From positions 6,342 to 70,341 of the forward strand of contig JAKAFW010000020.1 of NCBI GenBank assembly GCA_021817845.1: a stretch of 64,000 nucleotides of DNA. Reading direction: 5' to 3'. Positions within the stretch are counted from its first letter, which is position 1. Every line of letters begins with the position of its first letter. The DNA comes from FEN-1297 sp021817845. Lineage in GTDB: Bacteria; Bacteroidota; Ignavibacteria; Ignavibacteriales; Ignavibacteriaceae. Below are positions 35,682-43,820 of the stretch, in pieces. Under the pieces are notes generated by a model. That model was not told where the DNA came from and made no database searches. It worked only from the letters and a program-made list of their open reading frames with translations. Both the position numbers and the translations under genes were made by a program.

Positions 35682-36569
35682 ATGTCGGAGAATATATACA
35701 CTCAACCAATGCTTAAAGAAGGTTCGCTTGATGGGAAAGTAATTTTAATTACCGGAGGAGGAACGGGGCTTGGTAAAGCTATGGGACAATATTTTGCAGA
35801 GTTAGGCGCAAATTTAATTATCTCTAGCCGCAAGCTTGAAGTTCTTGAAAACACCGCTAAAGAAATTGTAACTAAAACGGGAAGAATTGTTTTGCCGGTT
35901 CAATGTGATGTTTCTAATTATGAGCAGGTTGAGAATTTATTAAAGGTTTCTGTGGATAAATTCGGTAAGGTTGATTCTCTTGTGAATAATGCTGCGGGAA
36001 ATTTTATAAGCCCTACTGAAAGACTTTCTAATCGAGCTTTTGATATAATCGTTAATATTGTTCTTAAGGGAACTTACAATTGTACTTTAGCTTTTGGGAA
36101 GGATTGGATAGCAAAGAAACAAAGTGCGTCTGTTCTAAATATTGTTACAACTTATGCATGGACCGGCTCGGCTTACGTCGTTCCCTCTGCCGTTGCTAAA
36201 GCAGGAGTTCTTGCGCTTACAAGATCGCTTGCAGTTGAATGGGCAAAATATGGAATTCGCTTTAATGCTATTGCGCCCGGACTTTTCCCGACTAAAGGCG
36301 CTTGGGATAGATTGCTCCCGGGAGACCTTGCTGAAAAATTAAACCCGGTAAAAAAAGTTCCAGTGGGAAGAACCGGCGACCACCAAGAGCTCGCTAACCT
36401 TGCGGCTTATCTTGTTTCCGGTTTCTCTTCTTTTGTAAATGGCGAGGTAATTACTATCGACGGAGGAGAATGGCTAAAAGGTGCCGGACAGTTTAATATG
36501 CTGGAAGCTATTCCGGGAAGCATGTGGGATGAAATTGAAAAATTAGTCAAAAACGTAAAAGGAAGTTAA
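35682..36569 (+). CDS. SDR oxidoreductase, 2,4-dienoyl-CoA reductase-like
   Basis: A 295-residue short-chain dehydrogenase with the NADP-binding TGGGTGLG (residues about 25-32) and NNAAGN. In place of the usual YxxxK it has VVPSAVAKAG, the pattern of mitochondrial/peroxisomal 2,4-dienoyl-CoA reductases, where Tyr is absent from this position; the AVEWAKYGIRFNAIAPG block also matches. It would remove conjugated double bonds during oxidation of unsaturated fatty acids, which fits its place after the fad genes. The thioesterase gene follows 5 bp on. Confidence 0.85.
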   Translation: MSENIYTQPMLKEGSLDGKVILITGGGTGLGKAMGQYFAELGANLIISSRKLEVLENTAKEIVTKTGRIVLPVQCDVSNYEQVENLLKVSVDKFGKVDSLVNNAAGNFISPTERLSNRAFDIIVNIVLKGTYNCTLAFGKDWIAKKQSASVLNIVTTYAWTGSAYVVPSAVAKAGVLALTRSLAVEWAKYGIRFNAIAPGLFPTKGAWDRLLPGDLAEKLNPVKKVPVGRTGDHQELANLAAYLVSGFSSFVNGEVITIDGGEWLKGAGQFNMLEAIPGSMWDEIEKLVKNVKGS

Positions 36570-36574
36570 AGATT

Positions 36575-37033
36575 TTGAAACCAACCAAAAATAAAAAACT
36601 ATTCAAACATACTCATGATGTAATTGTTCGCTTTAATGAAGTAGATATGCTTCATATCCTAAATAACGCAGTTTACTTTAATTATTTTGAACAAGCGAGA
36701 ATTAAGTATGCAAAAGATTTGGGTGTTCTGCCGAAAGATGGAATTGCACTTGACGGCTCAGCATTTTATATGGCGATGAATGAAATTAATTATTTGAAGA
36801 CTGCTCTCTTTGAAGACAAGCTAAGAATATACACGCGAGTCTCATATATTAAACACAGCAGCTTTAGATTTGAACATATAATTGAGAACATTAAAACAAA
36901 AAAAATTATTGCAGAAGGCGCCGGAGTACTTGTCCATGTAAATCCAATAACTAAAAAATCTATCCCTCTGCCGAAGGTTTTCTTCAATAAAGTTGTTAAG
37001 TTTGAAAAAGAAGTAAATATTATTAGCGAATAA
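36575..37033 (+). CDS. 4HBT/hotdog acyl-CoA thioesterase
   Basis: A 152-residue single hotdog-domain protein. VRFNEVDMLHILNNAVYFNY with EQARIKY is the 4-hydroxybenzoyl-CoA thioesterase (YbgC-type) signature; Asp of EVDM is the catalytic residue in that family. It hydrolyses acyl-CoA, perhaps to recycle CoA or release excess intermediates. The start is TTG at 36575 with GGAAG a few bases upstream. The gene is adjacent to the dienoyl-CoA reductase and is probably in its operon. Confidence 0.82.
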   Translation: MKPTKNKKLFKHTHDVIVRFNEVDMLHILNNAVYFNYFEQARIKYAKDLGVLPKDGIALDGSAFYMAMNEINYLKTALFEDKLRIYTRVSYIKHSSFRFEHIIENIKTKKIIAEGAGVLVHVNPITKKSIPLPKVFFNKVVKFEKEVNIISE

Positions 37034-37072
37034 TTTTATCAATACTTTTAATTTTCAAACTCATGATCATTT

Positions 37073-37090
37073 TTACCGCTTTGGCAGTAA
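37073..37090. promoter_or_regulatory. Putative HipB operator O1
   Basis: TTACCG-N6-CAGTAA (one mismatch from a perfect palindrome). First of three similar boxes spaced 71 bp apart upstream of hipB. Confidence 0.6.
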
Positions 37091-37143
37091 TCATTTACAT
37101 TTTCGATCTGATTCTTTCCATCCATATGTTTTTTATCATGTTT

Positions 37144-37161
37144 TTACTGCTATAACAGTAA
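37144..37161. promoter_or_regulatory. Putative HipB operator O2
   Basis: TTACTG-N6-CAGTAA, a perfect 6+6 inverted repeat with a CTATAA spacer, starting exactly 71 bp after O1. Confidence 0.7.
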
Positions 37162-37214
37162 TATGTCTTGCTTCTTAATAATAATTATGCTAATTTCACA
37201 TAAAAACAAAAATA

Positions 37215-37232
37215 TTACTGTTATAACGGGAA
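37215..37232. promoter_or_regulatory. Putative HipB operator O3
   Basis: TTACTG-N6-CGGGAA: perfect left half, degenerate right half, starting 71 bp after O2 and ending 5 bp before the hipB ATG. The spacer TTATAA is like that of O2. Confidence 0.55.
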
Positions 37233-37237
37233 CTTAT

Positions 37238-37477
37238 ATGGATTTTGAGAAAAAAATAGCAAAGATTGTTAGATTTCACAGGATGAAGAGCGGACTTAAT
37301 CAAAAACAATTAGCCGATCATGCAGGAGTTGGAAAGACTGCCGTTTTTGATATCGAAAAAGGAAAAGAATCAGTCCGCCTAAATACATTGATGAAAGTAT
37401 TAGAAGTTCTAAATATAAAAATAAAGTTTGAAAGTCCTTTAATGAATGTAATGGAAGATGAAAATGAGAATAGCTAA
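37238..37477 (+). CDS. hipB: HipB-like XRE antitoxin/repressor
   Basis: A 79-residue protein with an XRE helix-turn-helix (KIVRFHRMKSGLNQKQLADH; GVGKTAVFDIEKGKESVRLN). This is HipB size. I start at the ATG at 37238 because it directly follows the O3 operator; an in-frame ATG at 37163 would add 25 residues encoded inside the operator region. It overlaps hipS by 20 bp, so all three genes are translationally coupled. The C-terminus is acidic. In characterised HipBST, HipB mainly provides DNA binding and repression rather than neutralisation. Confidence 0.9.
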   Translation: MDFEKKIAKIVRFHRMKSGLNQKQLADHAGVGKTAVFDIEKGKESVRLNTLMKVLEVLNIKIKFESPLMNVMEDENENS

Positions 37478-37775
37478 AGTATACAATTTTGGTAAATATG
37501 CCGGTGATTTAATTGAGATAGAGAAAGCAAAGAAATACAAGTTTGTTTACAGCGATAAATATGATGGTCGAGCCGTCTCGTTAACAATGCCCACCACAAA
37601 AAAGGAATATGAGTTCAATAATTTTCCGCCGTTTTTTGAGGGACTTCTTCCTGAAGGGATGCAGCTTGACGCACTAATTCGTCAAACCAAAACGGATAGA
37701 AACGATTTCTTTTCACAACTTGCATTGGTAGGGAAAGACCTTGTCGGTTCTGTAACAGTGGATGAAGTTGTATGA
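37458..37775 (+). CDS. hipS: HipS-like protein (HipA N-subdomain 1)
   Basis: A 105-residue protein corresponding to the first subdomain of HipA (couple_hipA family): KVYNFGKYAGDLIEIEKAKK, then a beta-rich block and FPPFFEGLLPEGMQLDALIR, GLLPEG being characteristic. In full-length HipA this is fused to the kinase. Here it stops, and the kinase begins in another frame with a 4-bp ATGA overlap. In known HipBST systems this small protein is the direct antitoxin of HipT. ATG at 37458, or Met3 at 37464, could be the start. Confidence 0.9.
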   Translation: MKMRIAKVYNFGKYAGDLIEIEKAKKYKFVYSDKYDGRAVSLTMPTTKKEYEFNNFPPFFEGLLPEGMQLDALIRQTKTDRNDFFSQLALVGKDLVGSVTVDEVV

Positions 37776-38701
37776 ATATTTGCCCTATTACATATAAACC
37801 CTGCGGCGATAAAAAATATTCGGAGGAAGGTTTAAAACTTTTATCTCGTAGTCTTACCGGCTTAAATGATATTCCCTATACACAAGAAGAACAAATAAGG
37901 GAAGCAGCAATAAGGGCTGTTAAAATGTCCATACAAGGAATTCAACCTAAGTTAAGTGCTAAATTAAAAGTAAAAGAAAATATGTTTGAGATTGTGGATG
38001 CAGATGGAAAATATATATTGAAGCCACAAAATATATACTATCCTGAGCTTCCTGAAAATGAAGACTTAACCATGCGACTTGCCAAATATGCAGGTCTTGA
38101 AGTTCCCCTTCATGGGATGGTTTATTCTATTGATGGTAAGCTGACATATTTTATAAAACGCTTTGACAGATATGGAAGGAAAAATAAATATTCATTAGAA
38201 GATTTTGCACAGCTTTCAGGTAACTCAAGAGAAACTAAGTATGATTACAGTATGGAGAAGCTGACTGATATTATTGAGAGCTATTGTACATTTCCTCTTA
38301 TAGAAAAATTTAAATTGTTCAGATTGACGTTATTTAACTTCCTGGTCGGCAATGAAGATCAGCATTTGAAAAATTTTTCGCTGATAACTCGTGGAAATAA
38401 AATTGAATTATCTCCTGCCTACGATTTGATTAATACAACCATTGCCTTGCCAAATGTCCGGGAAGAAATAGCTCTGCCCCTAATGGGCAAGAAGAAAAAC
38501 CTTTCGAGGAAAGTATTAGTTGATTATTGGGGTAAGGAAAGATTAAAGTTAAATCAGAGATCTATCGAGCATGTCCTTGAAAAAATCAATAATGCCAAGC
38601 TGCATTGGAATGAGCTTATACTAAAAAGTTTTCTATCTAGCGTGATGAAAGAAAAATATTCAAGGCTTATAGATGAGCGATATAAGATTTTGTTCGGATA
38701 G
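37772..38701 (+). CDS. hipT: HipT-like serine/threonine kinase toxin
   Basis: A 309-residue kinase with the HipA C-terminal fold. The Gly-rich loop is S53-I-Q-G-I-Q-P-K-L-S, catalytic Asp196 in NEDQHLKNF with Asn201, and metal-binding Asp218 in AYDLI. The N-terminus (CPITYKPCGDKKYS..GLKLL) is typical of HipT. E. coli HipT has Ser57 and Ser59 as autophosphorylation sites in an SIS motif; here the second Ser is Gln, so regulation by autophosphorylation may differ. The known HipT phosphorylates tryptophanyl-tRNA synthetase; the target here is unknown. A terminator follows at 38784. Confidence 0.9.
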   Translation: MNICPITYKPCGDKKYSEEGLKLLSRSLTGLNDIPYTQEEQIREAAIRAVKMSIQGIQPKLSAKLKVKENMFEIVDADGKYILKPQNIYYPELPENEDLTMRLAKYAGLEVPLHGMVYSIDGKLTYFIKRFDRYGRKNKYSLEDFAQLSGNSRETKYDYSMEKLTDIIESYCTFPLIEKFKLFRLTLFNFLVGNEDQHLKNFSLITRGNKIELSPAYDLINTTIALPNVREEIALPLMGKKKNLSRKVLVDYWGKERLKLNQRSIEHVLEKINNAKLHWNELILKSFLSSVMKEKYSRLIDERYKILFG

Positions 38702-38783
38702 AACAAAAAAGTAGCCGAATCAATAAAAGACAAACTTGTAATTTGGGAAGTTACATGCAGTGGCTTTCAACTTGGAAAAGAAT

Positions 38784-38806
38784 AGATGGGCACGCACCTA
38801 TCTTTT
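38784..38806 (+). terminator. Terminator after hipBST
   Basis: Stem AGATGGG/CCTATCT (38784-38790 with 38797-38803, one G-U) with loop CACGCA and a following TTTT tract. Confidence 0.6.
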
Positions 38807-38840
38807 ATTCTTTATAAATAAATCTTTTCTAACTTATAAT

Positions 38841-39539
38841 TCATAAAAATTTGTCTTCAATTTTATTCAGCAGCGCATCCATCATCTTGTTGTTTGTGTG
38901 GATTAAATTTTTCTGCCTCAATATATCTTCAACGGTTTGAACATATTCATCCGGTATTAATTCGCTCTTCCCTTCAGCAACCATTTCACGCAATGAACTT
39001 TCCGTTACTTCAAAGTGGAATTGAAGAGCGACAATTTTATTGTTATAAATAAATGCCTGATTCGTGCATGCCTCGCTTTCTGCTAGATGGATTGCGCCGT
39101 CAGGAATCTCGAATGTGTCCCCATGCCATTGAAATACTTTCATTTTCTTAGGAAATGAAGCGAATAAAAAATTATCCTTGGAATTTTTGATAAGCTTTAC
39201 GTCATGCCATCCGATTTCTTTATGTTTATTTGGGTAAACTTTCGCCCCCAATACAGCCGCAATAAGTTGTGAGCCAAGACAAATTCCAAGAACAACTTTA
39301 CCAGCATCGATTGCTCCGTTTATGAATATTTTTTCTATTTTAAGCCATCCGTATTTCTCTTCATCGTAAACGCCCATCGGTCCGCCCATAATTATTAGCC
39401 AATCAAATTCACTCAAGTCTGGGAGCCAAACCTTCTCATAAAACCTTGTATATGTTAAAGTAAAATTTTTCTCCATAATCCAGTTTTCAATAAAGCCCGG
39501 ACTTTCATGGGACTCATGTTGAAGAATATGAATTCTCAT
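38841..39539 (-). CDS. Class I glutamine amidotransferase (GMP synthase-like)
   Basis: A 232-residue protein of the GATase1_2/YfeJ type: IMGGPMGVYDEEKYGWL, the nucleophile elbow GICLGSQLIAAVLGA, and ALQFHFEVT with catalytic His. I start at the ATG at 39539 (MRIHILQHESHESPGFIENW) with AAGGA about 8 nt upstream; the ATG at 39554 adds five residues. No synthetase partner is adjacent, so the amide acceptor is unknown. It converges on hipT and diverges from purL. Confidence 0.85.
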   Translation of the reverse strand: MRIHILQHESHESPGFIENWIMEKNFTLTYTRFYEKVWLPDLSEFDWLIIMGGPMGVYDEEKYGWLKIEKIFINGAIDAGKVVLGICLGSQLIAAVLGAKVYPNKHKEIGWHDVKLIKNSKDNFLFASFPKKMKVFQWHGDTFEIPDGAIHLAESEACTNQAFIYNNKIVALQFHFEVTESSLREMVAEGKSELIPDEYVQTVEDILRQKNLIHTNNKMMDALLNKIEDKFL

Positions 39540-39712
39540 TTTCGTTCCTTGCATTTAAGCCTTTAATAACTAATAAAATCGTAAGATTAAGTTAAGAAAA
39601 AGCAAAATTAAGAGCCAAGATTTTCCGCATGCTTCATTTCTCAAGCTAATTTTAAATTCTTATATTTGCAGTACAATTCAGCTAATTTTAACTATTATAT
39701 GGACACTCTTCA

Positions 39713-41935
39713 ATGAAAGAGCCAGAAGTAAATTTAAGCCTAGCCCTAGAGCATGGCTTTACCGAAGAAGAATTTGACCGGGTAAAGAAAATATTAGGAA
39801 GGATCCCAACATTTACAGAGCTTGGTATCTTTAGTGTAATGTGGAGCGAGCATTGCAGCTACAAAAATTCTATCGCACTACTAAAGACACTGCCAAGAAG
39901 CGGAGGGAAATTGTTAGTAGGTGCCGGTGAAGAGAATGCGGGCTTAGTTGATATTGGCGATGGTTTGGCTGTTGCCTTTAAGATTGAAAGCCATAATCAC
40001 CCTTCCGCAGTTGAACCTTATCAAGGAGCAGCCACAGGTGTTGGGGGAATTATGCGAGACATTTTTACAATGGGTGCAAGACCCATAGCCTCATTAGATT
40101 CGCTTCGGTTCGGTTCATTGGATGATGCCCATACAAGATTTTTATTTGATGGTATCGTTAGGGGAATCGGAGATTACGGAAACAGCTTCGGGGTACCTAC
40201 GGTTGCAGGCGAGGTTTATTTTGACGAATCATATCAAGGAAATCCTTTGGTTAATGCGATGGCTGTCGGCATCGTGAAAATAGAGCACGTTGCAAGTGCA
40301 ATAGCAAGCGGTGAAGGCAATCCGGTTATGATTGTTGGCTCGTCAACAGGACGGGATGGGATTCACGGCGCGACTTTTGCTTCTGAAGAAATTTCGGAAA
40401 AATCAGAAGCAAAAAGACCCTCGGTGCAAGTCGGTGACCCATTTACTGAAAAACTTTTGCTTGAAGCTTCGCTTGAAATAATTAAGAACGGTTGGCTTAT
40501 CGGAATTCAGGATATGGGTGCGGCGGGAATTTCCTGTTCAACAAGTGAAATGAGCGCAAAAGGAAATTCCGGAATGAAAATTAATCTAAGTAAAGTTCCT
40601 CTTCGAGAAAAAGGAATGACTGCTTACGAAATTATGCTTTCCGAAAGTCAAGAACGAATGCTTTGCACTGTTAAAAAAGGATTTGAAGACAAAGTTAAAG
40701 AAGTATTTGAGAAATGGGACCTTCATTGTGAAATTATCGGTGAGGTGACAAACGACGGTTTGCTCCATATTGATTATGAAGGAGAGAACAAAGCTGTTGT
40801 GCCGGCATATGAATTAGTGCTCGGCGGTGGAGCGCCGGTTTATTACCGCGATTCGAAAGAGCCGGAGTACCTGAAAGAAGTCCGTACTTTTGATTTTTCA
40901 ACCTTACCTGAGCCAAAAAATATTTCTGAAACATTCTTGAAAGTTTTCTCATCTCCCAATATCGTTTCTAAGCGATGGGTTTATGAGCAATATGATTCTA
41001 TGGTAAGAACCAATACGATTGTCGGTCCAGGAAGCGACTCTGCTGTAATTTATATTAAGGAAAATAATAAAGCCCTAGCGGTTAAGACGGATTGTAACTC
41101 AAGATATGTTTATCTAAATCCAAAGGAAGGTACCAAAATAGCCGTCGCCGAGTCTGCGAGAAATATTGTTTGTTCAGGTGGTGTGCCTTTGGCTATTACA
41201 AATTGTCTGAACTTTGGAAATCCCTACAAACCGGAAATGTATTGGCAATTCAAAGAAGCAATTAATGGAATGGGAGAAGCTTGCAGATTTTTTGACACAC
41301 CTGTTACAGGCGGTAATGTCAGCTTTTATAATGAGTCCCCAAACGTTGCCGTTTATCCAACCCCAACTATAGGAATGGTTGGATTGATCGAAAATCTAAA
41401 CAACATTACAACTTCTTTCTTCAAAGACGAAAATGATTTAATATTTATTTTAGGCGAAGACTTCGAGGAACTTGGCGGCAGCGAATATGTAAAAGTTATT
41501 CATGGAAAAGTAGCAGGCGATTCACCCAATATAAATTTAGCAGTTGAAAAAAATTTACATAATACTCTTCTTCAATTAATAAATGAAGGATTGATTAAAT
41601 CTGCGCATGATATTTCTGAAGGTGGAGTAGCCGCATCTCTTGCTGAATGTTGTATTATCAATAAAGAAAAATTAATTGGAGCCGAAGTTACTATCCCGGT
41701 TAAATCACGTGAAGATTTTTCAATTTTTTCAGAAAGTCAATCGAGGATAATAATTTCAATTTCAGAAGGGAATAGAAATAAAGTTGAAAAAATCTTAGAG
41801 GGAAGAAATCAACCGTTTTATTTCGCAGGGAAAACAGGAGGGGAAAAACTTATGTTCAATAAAAATTTTACTTTTGAATTGACGCAGCTTTCAGATATAT
41901 ATTACAACACAATTTCGCGAATCATGAATGAATAA
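39713..41935 (+). CDS. purL: Phosphoribosylformylglycinamidine synthase PurL (small form)
   Basis: A 740-residue PurL of the Bacillus/archaeal type, which converts FGAR to FGAM in purine synthesis using PurS and PurQ as partners. Motifs: WSEHCSYKNS near the N-terminus, KIESHNHPSAVEPYQGAATG, and GGNVSFYNE in the second half. Both halves of the PurM-like duplication are present. purS and purQ are not in the window. The last 8 bp overlap the BrkB gene. Confidence 0.95.
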   Translation: MKEPEVNLSLALEHGFTEEEFDRVKKILGRIPTFTELGIFSVMWSEHCSYKNSIALLKTLPRSGGKLLVGAGEENAGLVDIGDGLAVAFKIESHNHPSAVEPYQGAATGVGGIMRDIFTMGARPIASLDSLRFGSLDDAHTRFLFDGIVRGIGDYGNSFGVPTVAGEVYFDESYQGNPLVNAMAVGIVKIEHVASAIASGEGNPVMIVGSSTGRDGIHGATFASEEISEKSEAKRPSVQVGDPFTEKLLLEASLEIIKNGWLIGIQDMGAAGISCSTSEMSAKGNSGMKINLSKVPLREKGMTAYEIMLSESQERMLCTVKKGFEDKVKEVFEKWDLHCEIIGEVTNDGLLHIDYEGENKAVVPAYELVLGGGAPVYYRDSKEPEYLKEVRTFDFSTLPEPKNISETFLKVFSSPNIVSKRWVYEQYDSMVRTNTIVGPGSDSAVIYIKENNKALAVKTDCNSRYVYLNPKEGTKIAVAESARNIVCSGGVPLAITNCLNFGNPYKPEMYWQFKEAINGMGEACRFFDTPVTGGNVSFYNESPNVAVYPTPTIGMVGLIENLNNITTSFFKDENDLIFILGEDFEELGGSEYVKVIHGKVAGDSPNINLAVEKNLHNTLLQLINEGLIKSAHDISEGGVAASLAECCIINKEKLIGAEVTIPVKSREDFSIFSESQSRIIISISEGNRNKVEKILEGRNQPFYFAGKTGGEKLMFNKNFTFELTQLSDIYYNTISRIMNE

Positions 41936-42899
41936 AAAATCGATTTTACAAAGAATTTATGAATCGAATTTATATCGTAAGTTTAGAAAGTTAAAGTTAA
42001 TACTCCAATATATTCCGACTTTCAAAAAAATAAAAAGCTTTGTTGTGTATTACTTCGGGGGGCTAATACAACGCACGGATGAGCATCATGCTTATTTGCT
42101 TGCCGGTGGACTTGCATTTTCTCTTTTTGTCTGCATTATTCCTTTCGTTCTAATTATTTTTTCGCTGCTTGGCAACATATTAAATTCACATAATATGCAA
42201 TTTCAGATAAATGCTTTTATCGACACAATAATTCCTTACGATAATTATTCTGAACTTGCTAAAAAATTAATTTTTTCCAGGATAAACGAAGTAATCCAAT
42301 ATAAAAATATTGCCGGGATAGTAGGAGGCTTCGGTCTGTTATTTGCCGCGAGCGGTTTGTTCAGCAGCATGAGAACCATTCTGAATAAAGTGTTCGGGGC
42401 GAAAGGGGATGAATCTTATCTCTGGGGCAAGCTAAAAGATTTTGCTCTTGTCTTTATGGTAATCCTAATTTTTTTACTTACCACCATTTTGACGCCCCTG
42501 TTAGATGTCGTTAAAGAAATTACAGAACAATTCAATATCCTTCATTTTTTATCGGTTGGAATCTTTGAACATTTCATTATTTCTGTTCTATCGCTGGTTT
42601 TAATTTTTATAGTTTTTTCAATCTTGTATTTTACTGTTCCTGTAATAAAAATACGGAAAAGCGTAGTTTTTATTAGCGCTTTTTGGGCTGCAATTTTGTG
42701 GGAAGCAGCCAAACAGGGATTTGGTTTTTACCTAAACCACTTTAAAACCTGGGGGGAAATATACGGCACATATACTTTCCTTGTGGTAATTGCATTTTGG
42801 ATTTATTATTCTTCTATCGTATTTATAATAGGCGCAGAAATCGGCAGACTTTATGGCGATAGAAAAATACTGTCCCAGGATAGCAAAAAAAAATCCTAA
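41928..42899 (+). CDS. YihY/BrkB-family inner-membrane protein
   Basis: A 323-residue protein with about six transmembrane helices. HHAYLLAGGLAFSLFVCIIP and RTILNKVFG, with WAAILWEAAKQGFGFYL and YGTYTFLVVIAFWIYYSS, match the YihY/virulence factor BrkB family (UPF0761, once mis-named RNase BN). The role is unsettled, possibly transport. It overlaps purL by 8 bp and so is probably co-translated with it. It ends overlapping the convergent zinc-ribbon gene by 4 bp. Confidence 0.9.
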   Translation: MNKKSILQRIYESNLYRKFRKLKLILQYIPTFKKIKSFVVYYFGGLIQRTDEHHAYLLAGGLAFSLFVCIIPFVLIIFSLLGNILNSHNMQFQINAFIDTIIPYDNYSELAKKLIFSRINEVIQYKNIAGIVGGFGLLFAASGLFSSMRTILNKVFGAKGDESYLWGKLKDFALVFMVILIFLLTTILTPLLDVVKEITEQFNILHFLSVGIFEHFIISVLSLVLIFIVFSILYFTVPVIKIRKSVVFISAFWAAILWEAAKQGFGFYLNHFKTWGEIYGTYTFLVVIAFWIYYSSIVFIIGAEIGRLYGDRKILSQDSKKKS

Positions 42900-43141
42900 T
42901 TTATGTCACAAGCTCCGGAACCACATCCGCAAGTCGAACATGAAGCATCATTTGACGGCTCATAACTTGAAGGTGAGTATCCTCCCAAAGAATTCATACT
43001 GGCACTGAATGTCGATAATAGTTTTTTGTTATTTGAAGATTTGCATTCCGGACAAACAACTTTTTCATCTGTATTAGTAGTTCTATGGAAAACATCAAAT
43101 TTAGTGTTGCACTCGGTGCATTTATATTCGTATACAGGCAT
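42896..43141 (-). CDS. FmdB-family zinc-ribbon protein
   Basis: An 81-residue protein with two CxxC knuckles (YKCTECNTKFDVFH, VCPECKSSNNKKLLS), the FmdB/YhfA putative regulatory zinc-ribbon signature. The C-terminal tail is Ser/Gly-rich and ends in a further Cys cluster (CSTCGCGSGAC), common in this family. The function is unknown. It is divergent from the Rrf2 regulator. Confidence 0.88.
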   Translation of the reverse strand: MPVYEYKCTECNTKFDVFHRTTNTDEKVVCPECKSSNNKKLLSTFSASMNSLGGYSPSSYEPSNDASCSTCGCGSGACDIN

Positions 43142-43286
43142 TAGATTTCTCCTATAATTATTTTAAACTTTATTGAATTTAATTTTAAGCATGCTTTTCC
43201 CGATTTTTCAATTATTCTCTACGTTCGTTCTTAATAATACCATTAGATGATTAAATTAGTCGTTGGATTCTAATTAAAAAATTAAC

Positions 43287-43339
43287 TTGACAAATGATAC
43301 CTTTGTCGTTATCTTTAATCAGACAATAAAATCTGATTA
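43287..43339 (+). promoter_or_regulatory. Rrf2 gene promoter with two overlapping inverted repeats
   Basis: TTGACA (43287-43292), 17 bp, TATCTT (43310-43315). Inverted repeat 1, GACAAA-N7-TTTGTC (43289-43307), covers the -35 box. Inverted repeat 2, TAATCAGA-N8-TCTGATTA (43316-43339), covers the expected start site. Both are perfect, and end 4 bp before the ATG. Autorepression by the Rrf2 protein is likely. Confidence 0.6.
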
Positions 43340-43343
43340 CAAA

Positions 43344-43784
43344 ATGACAGTTATCTTTTCTAAAAAATGTGAATATGGATTGCAGGCGGTTCTTTATCTC
43401 GCAGCAAAGAATAATTCCGTTGTTATTAGCTCTGAAGAAATTTCTGACAAACTAAACATACCTAAAGAATTTATATCAAAAATATTGCAAGGTTTAACAG
43501 AAAGCGGCTTGGTTTATTCTAAAAAGGGCAAAAGTGGCGGATTTGCTTTGGCTAAAGAACCCAAAAAAATAAGGTTGATAGATATTGTTACTGCAATAGA
43601 TGGATTAGGAATGTTTGATAATTGTGTGTTAGGCTTTCCGCAATGTTCTCCCGACCATCCTTGCCCACTGCATGAGAAGTGGGGTGCATTAAGAACTAAT
43701 GCTTATAATATGCTTACTGAGGAAACCCTTGACCAACTGAAAGAAAAGACCCTAAAAAAAATTGGATATATTGGACACAAATAA
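43344..43784 (+). CDS. Rrf2-family regulator with iron-sulfur cysteines
   Basis: A 146-residue Rrf2 protein. The N-terminal winged helix is clear (KKCEYGLQAVLYLA; EEISDKLNIPKEFISKIL; SGLVYSKKGKSGGFALAK). Three cysteines with C-x6-C-x5-C spacing (CVLGFPQCSPDHPCPLH) fit an IscR/NsrR-like [Fe-S] ligand set, with a His two residues later. I use the ATG at 43344; the upstream ATG at 43287 lies in the promoter. It probably senses NO, redox state or cluster status, and controls the polyferredoxin gene 37 bp downstream and itself. Confidence 0.88.
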   Translation: MTVIFSKKCEYGLQAVLYLAAKNNSVVISSEEISDKLNIPKEFISKILQGLTESGLVYSKKGKSGGFALAKEPKKIRLIDIVTAIDGLGMFDNCVLGFPQCSPDHPCPLHEKWGALRTNAYNMLTEETLDQLKEKTLKKIGYIGHK

Positions 43785-43820
43785 AATTTTTTGATATTAA
43801 ATCGGATAAAAACATCCTAA

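Noticed and set aside
35682..36569. Missing YxxxK Tyr taken as an inactive SDR
   Set aside because: 2,4-dienoyl-CoA reductases normally lack this Tyr at that position, and the surrounding block matches them.
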